Below, piece after piece: positions 8,179 to 16,199 of a stretch of DNA of 64,000 bases. A program made the translations under genes and the position numbers. A model generated the notes under the pieces. The model saw only the letters and a program-made list of their open reading frames with translations, was not told the origin of the DNA and made no database searches. Every line of letters starts with the position of its first letter. The first letter of the stretch is position 1. Source of the stretch: Aerococcaceae bacterium (GTDB lineage Bacteria > Bacillota > Bacilli > Lactobacillales > Aerococcaceae); assembly GCA_030525795.1 (NCBI GenBank), contig JAUNEB010000002.1, positions 1 to 64,000 of the forward strand, written 5' to 3'.

Positions 8179-8892
8179 TTAATGTGCCTTACGTTTCGCT
8201 AACATGTCCGCGTAGTATTTACGGCTGTTGTTCAAGACGTCAAGAAAATCAATGTATAATTTCGTGCCTTTGAGTTGTGCCATTAACTCAACATATGTTG
8301 CGAGTTGCTTGTACGGCGTCAAGACGGCTTTGCGCAAACCTTTAACGTCGTAAGTCGTTTTCGTGAGAGATTCTTGCGAGCGTGAGGCAAAAAGTTGCTC
8401 GAATGCTGTATTGCTTTCGCTCAAATTATCCACAAACTTCTTGATAGACAAAGTGCGAACGTGCTCGTTATAAGGCGCTTGCCCCAATTTCTCCAACAAG
8501 TTGACAATTAACGCCGTTTCGGCTTCGTAGTTGCTCGACTTGGCTTCTTTGTATTGGGCAAATAACAACTTGAGTGCGGTGTAAGCAGACTTCTCGTTGT
8601 CACGCTTGGTGACGCGGTACGGTTTGACGCTGTCGTAGAGGGCTTGCAAGTCAGCATCACGCATAGCATCTGCTTGCGAAATCGCCGTCGACTTCTCGCT
8701 CGCGCGCACTTGTTCGAGTGATTTTTGCAGCGGCACGAGGTCGGTACGAATTTTGGCGAGGAGAGGTTTGATATGTTCCTCGTTGTTGTAAGGCAACTCC
8801 GCTTTCGTCAAGTCATCCAAAAACCGTGTGAGAAATTGGACGAGTTCGGCGTGGCGCAAATGCGGAATATGTAAGTTCGTGAGTTTAGTCAT
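8179..8892 (-). CDS. DUF6261-like helical protein next to the palindrome array
   Basis: A 237-residue protein of unknown function, predicted almost wholly alpha-helical and charged, with no signal peptide, no membrane segment and no catalytic motif that I recognise. The pattern (LHIPHLRHAELVQFL at the N-terminus, repeated amphipathic helices) looks like the DUF6261 family, recalled from memory and not searched. The two halves may be a diverged duplication (FLDDLTKAELP near 26, FVDNLSESNTA near 155). The ATG at 8892 has AGGAAA before it; an in-frame ATG at 8922 lies inside the first palindrome. The upstream region is a six-unit array of 13-bp palindromes at about 41-bp spacing, which is the best clue to its role (DNA or RNA binding, or control by the array). 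Confidence 0.7.
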   Translation of the reverse strand: MTKLTNLHIPHLRHAELVQFLTRFLDDLTKAELPYNNEEHIKPLLAKIRTDLVPLQKSLEQVRASEKSTAISQADAMRDADLQALYDSVKPYRVTKRDNEKSAYTALKLLFAQYKEAKSSNYEAETALIVNLLEKLGQAPYNEHVRTLSIKKFVDNLSESNTAFEQLFASRSQESLTKTTYDVKGLRKAVLTPYKQLATYVELMAQLKGTKLYIDFLDVLNNSRKYYADMLAKRKAH

Positions 8893-8916
8893 GTGAGTTT
8901 CCTTTCGTGATGGGTG

Positions 8917-9133
8917 TCGCATGTTGCGACAGCAGTAATGTTTGCGGTAAAGATTCGTCGCACTTTGCGATCAGTTGCAGGCAATTCGATTCATCTTATC
9001 GCGTTGTGCGATGGCAAGAATCACGAGGCGCTCGCCCCGTCGCAAGTTGCGACGGGCACTTTATATTCTATTGAGATTATCGCAACTTGCGAAAGATTGC
9101 TTGATGTTGTAGGCATGTCATCGCAATGTTGGA
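8917..9133. repeat. Array of six 13-bp palindromes at 40-41-bp spacing
   Basis: The units are TCGCATGTTGCGA (8917-8929), TCGCACTTTGCGA (8958-8970), TCGCGTTGTGCGA (8999-9011), TCGCAAGTTGCGA (9040-9052), TCGCAACTTGCGA (9080-9092) and a degenerate TCGCAATGTTGGA (9121-9133). Starts are 41, 41, 41, 40 and 41 bp apart. The consensus is TCGCA-N3-TGCGA. The three central bases vary, and the 27-28-nt spacers show no similarity to each other. In three units the dyad extends past the core: 7 bp at 8915, 6 bp at 8998 and 9 bp at 9037. The third unit keeps pairing through a G-T on the plus strand. The array fills most of the otherwise empty 8893-9182 region upstream of the DUF6261-like gene. Confidence 0.9.
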
Positions 9134-9182
9134 GTGAGAATTGTTATTTTATGAGCGTGTTATAGCGTAGGCTATCCTATCT

Positions 9183-9218
9183 AATATAAAACAACTCGAC
9201 ACCCGAAGGGTTATCGAG
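9183..9218 (-). terminator. Terminator of the LPXTG protein gene
   Basis: On the minus strand, CTCGA/TCGAG arms (9195-9199 with 9214-9218) enclose an inner ACCC/GGGT stem and a 3-nt loop. TTGTTTTAT follows. The T tract is interrupted, so strength is uncertain. Confidence 0.65.
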
Positions 9219-9244
9219 CTGTCACAGCAAAGGAAAATGATATA

Positions 9245-10396
9245 TTAGTTATTTTGTTTCTTACGTGTTGCGATAAGTCCAACGCTTGCTAGAATTGTTA
9301 AAGCGGCTGCGCTAAATAAAGTTTGCTCCCCCGTGTTTGGTAATTGCTGAGCGGTTGGTTTTGTTGCATTTTGTTGCTTTGTAGCGACAATGTTCGTATC
9401 TGTTGTGGTGTTATCCGTATTCACTGCACCTGAATTATTATATTCTTCAAGCAACTTCTTACCTCTAGTGATATAGTTTAGCTGATCATCCGATAAATCT
9501 TCGCCTGCATTCAAAAATTCAAGGTTGTGACCTAATTTAATGCGAATATTATTTATTTCGCCAAATTTAGGATGACTTTCATCTACTTTTTTCAAAGCTT
9601 CACTAAGAGCTGTGATTTCATTGATGAGCGTTTGTTGTTCTGGTGTTACGGTTGGCTTACTTGTTGAATTGTTGTATTCTTCAAGCAGCTTCTTACCTCT
9701 AGTGATATAGTTCAGCTGATCATCCGATAAATCTTCACCTGCATTCAAAAATTCAAGGTTGTGACCTAATTTAATGCGAATATTATTTATTTCGCCAAAT
9801 TTAGGATGACTTTCATCTACTTTTTTCAAAGCTTCACTAAGAGCTGTGATTTCATTGATGAGCGTTTGTTGTTCTGGTGTTACGGTTGGCTTACTTGTTG
9901 AATTGTTGTATTCTTCAAGCAGCTTCTTACCTCTAGTGATATAGTTCAGCTGATCATCCGATAAATCTTCACCTGCATTCAAAAATTCAAGGTTGTGGCC
10001 TAATTTAATGCGAATATTATTTATTTCGCCAAATTTAGGATCACTTTCATCTACTTTTTTCAAAGCTTCACTAAGAGCTGTGATTTCATCGATGAGCGCT
10101 TGTTGTTCTGGTGTTACGGTTGGCGGAGTAGTATCCGTTGTTCCGCCGTTGTCTGGATTTGTAGTGCCAGTGTCGTCGGTTGGCGGAGTAGTATCCGTTG
10201 TTCCACCGTTGTCTGGGTCTGTAGTACCAGTATCGTCGGTTGCTGTTGCATCCATTCCATAGACTGTATTAGGTGATGTAAATACAACCGCAGAGCTACC
10301 TCCTACAACTGCTAGAGATACTAGACCTAGTTTTAGAAGTCTTTTTACGTTGTGCGTATTTTGATGTTGCAAACGATTTTTTAAATATTTATTCAT
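9245..10396 (-). CDS. LPXTG-anchored surface protein with three 78-residue repeats
   Basis: A 383-residue surface protein. The N-terminus carries a basic stretch and hydrophobic signal segment (about 18-48). Next is a Thr/Asp/Pro/Gly linker made of two copies of a 20-residue unit (DDTGTTDPDNGGTTDTTPPT-like). Three almost identical 78-residue helical repeats follow at about 92-169, 170-247 and 248-325. The C-terminus is a sortase signal: LPNTGEQ, a hydrophobic segment and a tail ending RKKQNN. The ATG at 10396 has AAAGGAGG upstream; earlier in-frame ATGs lack one. The repeat is not a domain I recognise. Adhesion or interaction with wall or host polymers is inference only. Confidence 0.88.
   Translation of the reverse strand: MNKYLKNRLQHQNTHNVKRLLKLGLVSLAVVGGSSAVVFTSPNTVYGMDATATDDTGTTDPDNGGTTDTTPPTDDTGTTNPDNGGTTDTTPPTVTPEQQALIDEITALSEALKKVDESDPKFGEINNIRIKLGHNLEFLNAGEDLSDDQLNYITRGKKLLEEYNNSTSKPTVTPEQQTLINEITALSEALKKVDESHPKFGEINNIRIKLGHNLEFLNAGEDLSDDQLNYITRGKKLLEEYNNSTSKPTVTPEQQTLINEITALSEALKKVDESHPKFGEINNIRIKLGHNLEFLNAGEDLSDDQLNYITRGKKLLEEYNNSGAVNTDNTTTDTNIVATKQQNATKPTAQQLPNTGEQTLFSAAALTILASVGLIATRKKQNN
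9422..10123 (-). repeat. Three tandem 234-bp coding repeats
   Basis: Each unit begins at the PTVTPEQQ codons and ends at EEYNNS. The boundaries are about 10123-9890, 9889-9656 and 9655-9422. Units two and three are nearly identical in bases, including synonymous positions. The first differs at a few codons (ALIDE for TLINE, DESD for DESH). This indicates recent duplication and probable copy-number variation between strains. Confidence 0.9.
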
Positions 10397-10482
10397 TATT
10401 GCCTCCTTTATTTTCATTTTCCCTTTGCTGATAGGAAGTTTTATCTTCCTCATGTTATTGTAACACAACAACCTTTAACTTG

Positions 10483-10522
10483 TTTTTTTTTTTTTTGACA
10501 AATTTGTTACAAATCTGTAACA
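10483..10522 (-). promoter_or_regulatory. WalR-like box and 14-T homopolymer upstream of the surface protein
   Basis: On the minus strand TGTTAC-AGATT-TGTAAC (10522-10506) matches the WalR consensus TGTWAH-N5-TGTWAH exactly. A run of 14 T on the plus strand (10483-10496) follows, close to a possible -10 TACAAT (10457-10462). The promoter itself is not well defined. Confidence 0.45.
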
Positions 10523-10563
10523 TAAGGCATTTATAATATGTGATGTGTCCTCCGACACGAAGA

Positions 10564-10591
10564 ATCCCCGCCAATACGGATTGGCGGGGAT
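10564..10591 (-). terminator. Terminator after nrdE
   Basis: A perfect 12-bp GC-rich stem ATCCCCGCCAAT/ATTGGCGGGGAT (10564-10575 with 10580-10591) with a 4-nt loop lies just downstream of nrdE. The T tract is poor (TCTTCG). Confidence 0.7.
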
Positions 10592-10601
10592 GTTATGTTT
10601 A

Positions 10602-12779
10602 TTAGATTGAGCAGCTTTCACATTCGTTACTGCCGACTTCGTCGTTGTTCTCGGTGAAGGTGCGGACGTAATAGATGGACTTGACGCCTTTTTTCCACGC
10701 GTAATGGCGTAGAATATTTAAGTCGCGAGTCGTCATCTTGTTGGTGCGGCCTTCTTTCCATTCGTACATGCCTTCAGGAAGTTCGGAGCGCATGAAGAGT
10801 GTGAGGCTCATGCCTTGGTCGATATGACGTTGTGCGGCTGCGTAGACGTCGATGACTTTGCGCATATCGATGTCGTACGCGGATTTGTAATATTGAATGG
10901 TGTCGTTGGAGAGCATTGGCGCAGGATAGTAAGTCTTACCTGTCTTTTTCTCTTGACGCTCTTCAATTAGGCGTGTAATGGGGTGTAAACTTGCGGAGGT
11001 TTCGTTGACGTAGCTAATGGAGCCAGTCGGAGCGATTGCCAAGCGGTTTTGGTGGTATAAACCATGTGCTTGGACGCTTGCTTTCAAGTTTTCCCAATCA
11101 GTTGCGGTTGGGAGTGCCACATTGCGCATGATATGGGCAACTTTTTCGTCTTGGATAACGAATGGGTTGTTGATGTATGCGTCGAAGTATTCGCCAGTTG
11201 CGTACTTAGAGTTCTCGAAGTTGTCGAACACAACGCCGCGTTCTTTGGCGATGTTGTTACTTGCCACGAGTGAATAGTAATTCAATGCGTAGAAGTAAGC
11301 TTCGGTCAATTCGATCGATTCTGGCGATCCGTAGTGCATTTGGTTAATCGCAAACAAAGTATGTAAGCCCATGCCGCCAAGTCCAATCGTATGTGCCAAA
11401 TCGTTACCGTGTTTGACTGTCGGGACGGCTTCAATGCTAGAATTATCCGTCACATATGTCAAGGCGCGAACGGCTACTTCAACCGATTGTGCAAAGTTTG
11501 GCGATTCAATCATGTTCGGAATGTTGGTTGAACCTAAGTTACAGCTAATGTCTGTGCCGAGAATTTCGAATTCTTGGCGATTGTTAATGTGTGATGGACG
11601 TTGTACTTGAAGAATTTCTGAACATAGGTTACTCATTGTAATCGTGCCGTCGACTGGATTCATGCGGTTGGCTGTGTCGATGTTGACTACGTATGGGTAG
11701 CCACTTTCTTGTTGGAGTTTGCTAATTTCATTTTCCAAGTCGCGCGCAAAAATTTTGGACTTGCGAATTTCTTGGTTATTGACTAAGTTATCGTATTCTT
11801 TAGTAATGTCGACATACGAGAACGGCACGCCGTAAATGCGTTCTACATCGTACGGGCTGAACAAGTACATCGGCTCGTCTTTAGCTGCCAATTCGTAAAA
11901 TTTATCTGGTACGACAACACCGAGTGAAAGTGTCTTAACACGGATTTTTTCGTCGGCATTTTCTTTCTTCGTTGATAAGAACGACACAATATCTGGATGG
12001 AAAACGTTCAAGTAGACCGCGCCTGCGCCGTTACGTTGGCCAAGTTGGTTAGAGTAGCTGAAGCTGTCTTCTAACAATTTCATCACTGGGACAACACCAC
12101 TTGAGGCATTTTCGATTTTTTTGATAGGGTCGCCAGCAGCACGCAAATTAGATAAGCTTACGCCGACGCCGCCACCAATGCGTGATAGTTGCAACGCGGA
12201 GTTAATCACGCGACCGATACTGTTCATGTCGTCAGCCACTTGCAGTAAGAAACATGACACCAATTCGCCACGACGCTTACGTCCCGCATTCAAAAAAGTT
12301 GGCGTGGCTGGCTGATAGCGTTGGCTAATCATTTCGTCACGTAATTGCGTTGCTAGCGTTGCATCGCCGTCCGCCAAAAAGAGCGCGCAAAACACGATAC
12401 GGTCTTCGTAGCGTTCCAAGTAACGCTGCCCGTCATTCGTTTTGAGGGCGTATTGGGTGTAAAACTTATACGCAGACATGAATGATTTGAAGCGGAATTT
12501 CATTTTGTAGGTGCTTGAAATCAATTCTTTGACGAATTCGCGGTCGTATTTTTCGAGGAATTCGCGTTCCAAAAAGTCGTTGTTAATTAAGTAGTCAATT
12601 TTTTCGTCCAACGTGTAGAAAAATACGGTGTTGGGATTGACATGCTCCAAAAAGTATGCGCGAACAGCTTCGCGATCTTTGTGCAATGGGATTTTGCCGT
12701 CAACAGGACGATTCAATTCGTTGTTGAGTTTGAAATAGGATACTTCTGTTTGACGTTTGGCTAAGACGGGTTTATCCAA
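10602..12779 (-). CDS. nrdE: Class Ib ribonucleotide reductase alpha subunit
   Basis: NrdE is the catalytic subunit that reduces ribonucleoside diphosphates to deoxyribonucleotides. The 725-residue product has the short N-terminus typical of class Ib, with no ATP-cone. It also has the substrate and radical-path region (CSEILQ, SCNLGSTNIPN, TGSISYVNETSASLHP) and ends in NECESCSI, whose cysteine pair would be re-reduced by NrdH or thioredoxin. The start is a TTG at 12779 overlapping nrdI by 8 nt, with AGGTG 7 nt upstream; no better start exists. The partner gene nrdF is not in the window, which is unusual. Confidence 0.95.
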   Translation of the reverse strand: MDKPVLAKRQTEVSYFKLNNELNRPVDGKIPLHKDREAVRAYFLEHVNPNTVFFYTLDEKIDYLINNDFLEREFLEKYDREFVKELISSTYKMKFRFKSFMSAYKFYTQYALKTNDGQRYLERYEDRIVFCALFLADGDATLATQLRDEMISQRYQPATPTFLNAGRKRRGELVSCFLLQVADDMNSIGRVINSALQLSRIGGGVGVSLSNLRAAGDPIKKIENASSGVVPVMKLLEDSFSYSNQLGQRNGAGAVYLNVFHPDIVSFLSTKKENADEKIRVKTLSLGVVVPDKFYELAAKDEPMYLFSPYDVERIYGVPFSYVDITKEYDNLVNNQEIRKSKIFARDLENEISKLQQESGYPYVVNIDTANRMNPVDGTITMSNLCSEILQVQRPSHINNRQEFEILGTDISCNLGSTNIPNMIESPNFAQSVEVAVRALTYVTDNSSIEAVPTVKHGNDLAHTIGLGGMGLHTLFAINQMHYGSPESIELTEAYFYALNYYSLVASNNIAKERGVVFDNFENSKYATGEYFDAYINNPFVIQDEKVAHIMRNVALPTATDWENLKASVQAHGLYHQNRLAIAPTGSISYVNETSASLHPITRLIEERQEKKTGKTYYPAPMLSNDTIQYYKSAYDIDMRKVIDVYAAAQRHIDQGMSLTLFMRSELPEGMYEWKEGRTNKMTTRDLNILRHYAWKKGVKSIYYVRTFTENNDEVGSNECESCSI

Positions 12780-13137
12780 GTTTATTCACCTGCTCCTTTA
12801 ATATATTGACATCATTTTGAGAACCTTGAAATTCAAAGAGATGAAGCAATGGGACGTTGTAATCGCGACTTAAATCTTTGGCGGTAAAGCCGAACAGCGT
12901 GTTGAAGTTGCGATTGCCGCCACCGACGACGCCTTTGAGATAGGCGAGATTGTTGCCTGTTTCAATGAAATCATTGGCTAAAAAAGTGACTTCTTTTTCG
13001 TAAGTGGGGACGACTAAAATATACGGCTCGTTTACTTCTGTGAAGGCATTCTCCATGCTTAATTCAAAAGTCGGCCAGTCTAATTTGCGGACGAATTTGC
13101 GTGTTTGTCCGGTAAGTGATAAGTAAACGACGAGCAT
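12772..13137 (-). CDS. nrdI: Flavodoxin-like NrdI
   Basis: NrdI is the small flavoprotein that helps assemble the dimanganese-tyrosyl radical cofactor of NrdF by supplying an oxidant. The 121-residue length is normal. The FMN phosphate loop is YLSLTGQTRKFV at the N-terminus, and VVGGGNRNFNTLFG is the conserved second flavin region. It is the first gene of the nrdI-nrdE unit and overlaps nrdE by 8 nt. AAAGGGG precedes the ATG. An NrdR-box-like sequence lies about 150 bp upstream. Confidence 0.93.
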   Translation of the reverse strand: MLVVYLSLTGQTRKFVRKLDWPTFELSMENAFTEVNEPYILVVPTYEKEVTFLANDFIETGNNLAYLKGVVGGGNRNFNTLFGFTAKDLSRDYNVPLLHLFEFQGSQNDVNILKEQVNKLG

Positions 13138-13285
13138 ATGGTATGTCCCCTTTCTGACGTTATGGTCTATGATTCAAGATTCTCAACACGTTTATTATCA
13201 TACCATGAACGCAACGAATCTCAAAGCAAAATGTGCGATTATTTTATTCAAAAACGCTACATTTAGAAATTTTGTATGAGGAATA

Positions 13286-13301
13286 ACACTAGATATTGTG
13301 T
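13286..13301 (-). promoter_or_regulatory. NrdR box upstream of nrdI-nrdE
   Basis: ACACTAGATATTGTGT is a near-perfect match to the NrdR palindrome (ACACWATATNTWGTGT on one strand or the other). It touches the stop codon of the M16 protease gene. NrdR boxes usually come in pairs about 31-32 bp apart. I see only a degenerate second candidate (around 13259-13275), at the wrong distance. No clear -35 is visible; TAAAAT with a weak TTTCTA 17 nt upstream is the best promoter. The rest of 13138-13285 shows nothing else. Confidence 0.7.
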
Positions 13302-16186
13302 TAGTACAATTCGTAAACCGCATCAAACAAGTCGGATTCGGCGTCGATTTTGGCTTTGTTACCGATGACGGCGATTGCTTGTGTCGTTAGACTTGCGGTG
13401 TAGATTTTTTCTAAGGCGAGTAAGTCCGCTTGCGTTGTGGCTAATACTTCTTGTTTGAATTGGACGCGTTCTTCATGTGTGACGCCTGTTTGTGCCATTT
13501 CAAAAGCGCGGAAGCCTTTGTCTGCTGCGGACATTGGTTGCTCAAGTCTGCTAATAGCGCCAATCATGTATTTGGTTAAATCTTCTTCGCTGAGTGCTAA
13601 TTGTTGAATGTAGTGCGGAAGTTGTTGGTAAGTTGATAGCGTTTCGCGAATGTTCGGATCGCGATATGACGCAAACGAAAATGCGCCACTTCGTTGATGA
13701 TTAAACATTGCACCGTACGCGCCACCTTTGACGCGAATGGTATTCCACAAGTAATCTAAGCGCACGACAGATGCGAGTACGTGATAGGCGCCCGTATAAG
13801 ACTCGCTATTTTTTGTGTCGCTTGCCAAGCCGACGTAGTTGACGTCTTGCGAGGTGATGAATGCTTCGCGTTGCAAAGCGCCTGCTTCGTGGTGGATTTT
13901 TTTGCCGAGAGGTTGTGCTGGAAGTTCCGTAAAAAGTGATTGGAGACGTTCATTGACGGTCGCCACACGCGTTGCTTCGCCAATATATAAGGCATTGAAG
14001 CGCGCCTTATTCAATAGACGTTGCAAAATAGCCTGTAATTGTTGCCCAATCGAGCCTTCTTTTGCCTGCAATTGACGGCGAACTTCTTTGATGAAGTTGA
14101 ATTGATCCATGCCACCAACCCACTCATTCACTTTATAAAATGGTCGCAACTGACTCAACGCGCGATTAGACGCCAATGCGTGTGCGCCTTGCTGAACACG
14201 ACGCTCAAAATTCGCCACACTACGCTGCGCAATTGTCAACAATTCCTCATTATCTTCAAATTGCGTCTCGGTTATCACTTCGTGCATCAAATCAACTAAC
14301 GCGTCAAATCCTTGTTCCAACGCCTTGCCGTGCAATACAAAATACGGACTAATGTCGCCAGATTGATGTTCAAATAGTGAGACCGTCGCTTGCAAGCCGC
14401 CTGTGTGCAAGTCAATTAACGTTTGCAATTCTGCAGCGGTATGGTGCGCAGTCGGCATTTTGGTTAAAGTTTGGCTCAAGTATGTCAGTAACGCCAGCTC
14501 TTCTGGCGCAAAATCTTGCACGTCAATATAGAGATTCACATAATCAATGCCCGATGTGAATTGCGGGCTGTAATAAAACGTTGTCCCCTCAAAAAACGGT
14601 ACTTGCTCTAATACTAGCGGCTCGACTTCCGCATTTAAGTCAGATTTTTTCAATTTTGGAATGGCTGCGAGCGATTCTGGTGTGTCAGGCGTTTCTTGGC
14701 GTTCGATGAGCGATTGCGTTGTTTCAACTAATGCATCAATTTCTTCTTGCGATAGCGACGCTTTATAGGCTTGCAATTCTTCGTGGAGTGCCGCTTCGAT
14801 GGCGTCATTTTTGCCAGGTTGTGCTTGCAACACAAGCGACACGCGGTTCGGGTTGTCCAATAATTTTTCTTGGATTAAACATTCGAAGTACCCTTCTTTC
14901 GCCAAAATCGTTAGCTGGTCAAATAGCGCCGTAAATTCTAGCCCTTTAAATGGCGACTCTTGGTACAATCCCGTCCCCAAAATACTGTACGCATACAAGA
15001 CGCCGCGCGGATTGCTCTCCGAAATCAATAACTCTCGCAACTCAAAAATCGCCTTGTTGAGCGCTGCTTCAATTAAGACTGCGTCTAAACCATCTTGCAC
15101 CAATTGTTGTAATGTTTCGGTGACAACTTCTTGGAATTTGTCTGCGTTTGTAGCAGATGCGTATTTAGCGGTAATCGCCAACGAAACTGGATAGCCGATT
15201 GACGTGACGTAACTGCTAATGTCTCCCCCAATTTTTGCTTGGAGTAAGGCTTTTTTGAGGGGGGCTTGGTTGTTCCCTAACAAAATATCTTCCAAGACAC
15301 GCAATGCGGTCACTTCTAAAACATCCGTCGAATTCGCAACATGCCACGCCAACATTAAGTAATCTTTTTGCGTTGCGTCATCGCCTGCTGCTAGCGAGTA
15401 AGTTTCAACAATATCGTGCGGTTCGACTGTGATTTGTGTTAAGTCAACCGTTTCTTCTTGGCGCTCATACGTTGAAAAATAAGCTTCCAACATTTCAAAC
15501 GCACTGTCGTCTTCCATATCGCCATACAAAATGGTCAACGAATTACTTGGATGATAGTAACGCGTATGGAACGCCTCAAATTCTGTTTGCGTCAGCGTCG
15601 GAATACTTGCCACATCCCCGCCTGAATTGTGCGTGTAACACGTGTTTGGATACAACGCCGTATGAAGCAAGCGATACAATTGTGTATCTGGCGACGCGTT
15701 CGCGCCTTTCATCTCGTTGTAGACGACCCCTTTGTAAATTAAGTCGGCATCCGAACTTTCCAAATGATAGTGCCAGCCTTCTTGTTGCAAAATTTGTCCA
15801 TCTCGATAAATATTCGGTCTAAATACCGCATCCAAATACACTTCCATTAAGTTAAGAAAATCTTTTTGGTTGGTAGAGGCGACGGGATAAATCGTGGAGT
15901 CCGAACCTGTCATCGCATTCAAAAAAGTTTGCAAGGAGCCTTTTAATAATTCCACGAACGGCTCTTTTGACGGGAATTTTTGCGAGCCATTCAAAACGGA
16001 ATGCTCTAAAATATGCGCAATGCCGTTGTCGTTGTAAGGCGGCGTGCGAAACCCAATCATGAATGCTTTGTTCGCATCTTGATTGGCCAAACGCACCACT
16101 TGTGCGCCGGTTGCTTCGTGTTCATATAGGCGACCGATTGACTGAATATCTGTCAATTCGCGTGTTTCAATTAATTTAAAACTCAT
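13301..16186 (-). CDS. M16C presequence-protease-like metalloprotease
   Basis: A 961-residue zinc protease of the insulinase superfamily (M16C, PreP-like), which forms a clamshell and degrades oligopeptides. The inverted zinc motif HILEH is near residue 60, within AHILEHSVLNGSQKFP. The conserved EPFVELLKGSLQTFLNAMT and YPVASTNQKDF follow, and four repeat domains fit the length. No signal peptide is present, so it should be cytosolic. The ATG at 16186 has AAAGGAG 7 nt upstream; the frame extends 10 codons further without support. It starts 13 nt after the rRNA methyltransferase stop, so the two are co-transcribed. Confidence 0.9.
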   Translation of the reverse strand: MSFKLIETRELTDIQSIGRLYEHEATGAQVVRLANQDANKAFMIGFRTPPYNDNGIAHILEHSVLNGSQKFPSKEPFVELLKGSLQTFLNAMTGSDSTIYPVASTNQKDFLNLMEVYLDAVFRPNIYRDGQILQQEGWHYHLESSDADLIYKGVVYNEMKGANASPDTQLYRLLHTALYPNTCYTHNSGGDVASIPTLTQTEFEAFHTRYYHPSNSLTILYGDMEDDSAFEMLEAYFSTYERQEETVDLTQITVEPHDIVETYSLAAGDDATQKDYLMLAWHVANSTDVLEVTALRVLEDILLGNNQAPLKKALLQAKIGGDISSYVTSIGYPVSLAITAKYASATNADKFQEVVTETLQQLVQDGLDAVLIEAALNKAIFELRELLISESNPRGVLYAYSILGTGLYQESPFKGLEFTALFDQLTILAKEGYFECLIQEKLLDNPNRVSLVLQAQPGKNDAIEAALHEELQAYKASLSQEEIDALVETTQSLIERQETPDTPESLAAIPKLKKSDLNAEVEPLVLEQVPFFEGTTFYYSPQFTSGIDYVNLYIDVQDFAPEELALLTYLSQTLTKMPTAHHTAAELQTLIDLHTGGLQATVSLFEHQSGDISPYFVLHGKALEQGFDALVDLMHEVITETQFEDNEELLTIAQRSVANFERRVQQGAHALASNRALSQLRPFYKVNEWVGGMDQFNFIKEVRRQLQAKEGSIGQQLQAILQRLLNKARFNALYIGEATRVATVNERLQSLFTELPAQPLGKKIHHEAGALQREAFITSQDVNYVGLASDTKNSESYTGAYHVLASVVRLDYLWNTIRVKGGAYGAMFNHQRSGAFSFASYRDPNIRETLSTYQQLPHYIQQLALSEEDLTKYMIGAISRLEQPMSAADKGFRAFEMAQTGVTHEERVQFKQEVLATTQADLLALEKIYTASLTTQAIAVIGNKAKIDAESDLFDAVYELY

Positions 16187-16199
16187 TTGATTTGCTCCT

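Noticed and set aside
8917..9133. Calling the palindrome array a CRISPR array
   Set aside because: Repeats are only 13 bp with variable centres, no cas gene is present, and typical CRISPR repeats are 21 bp or longer. It is kept as an unclassified regularly spaced repeat array.
13258..13275. A second NrdR box
   Set aside because: ACATTTAGAAATTTTGT is too degenerate and lies about 27 bp from the good box, not 31-32.
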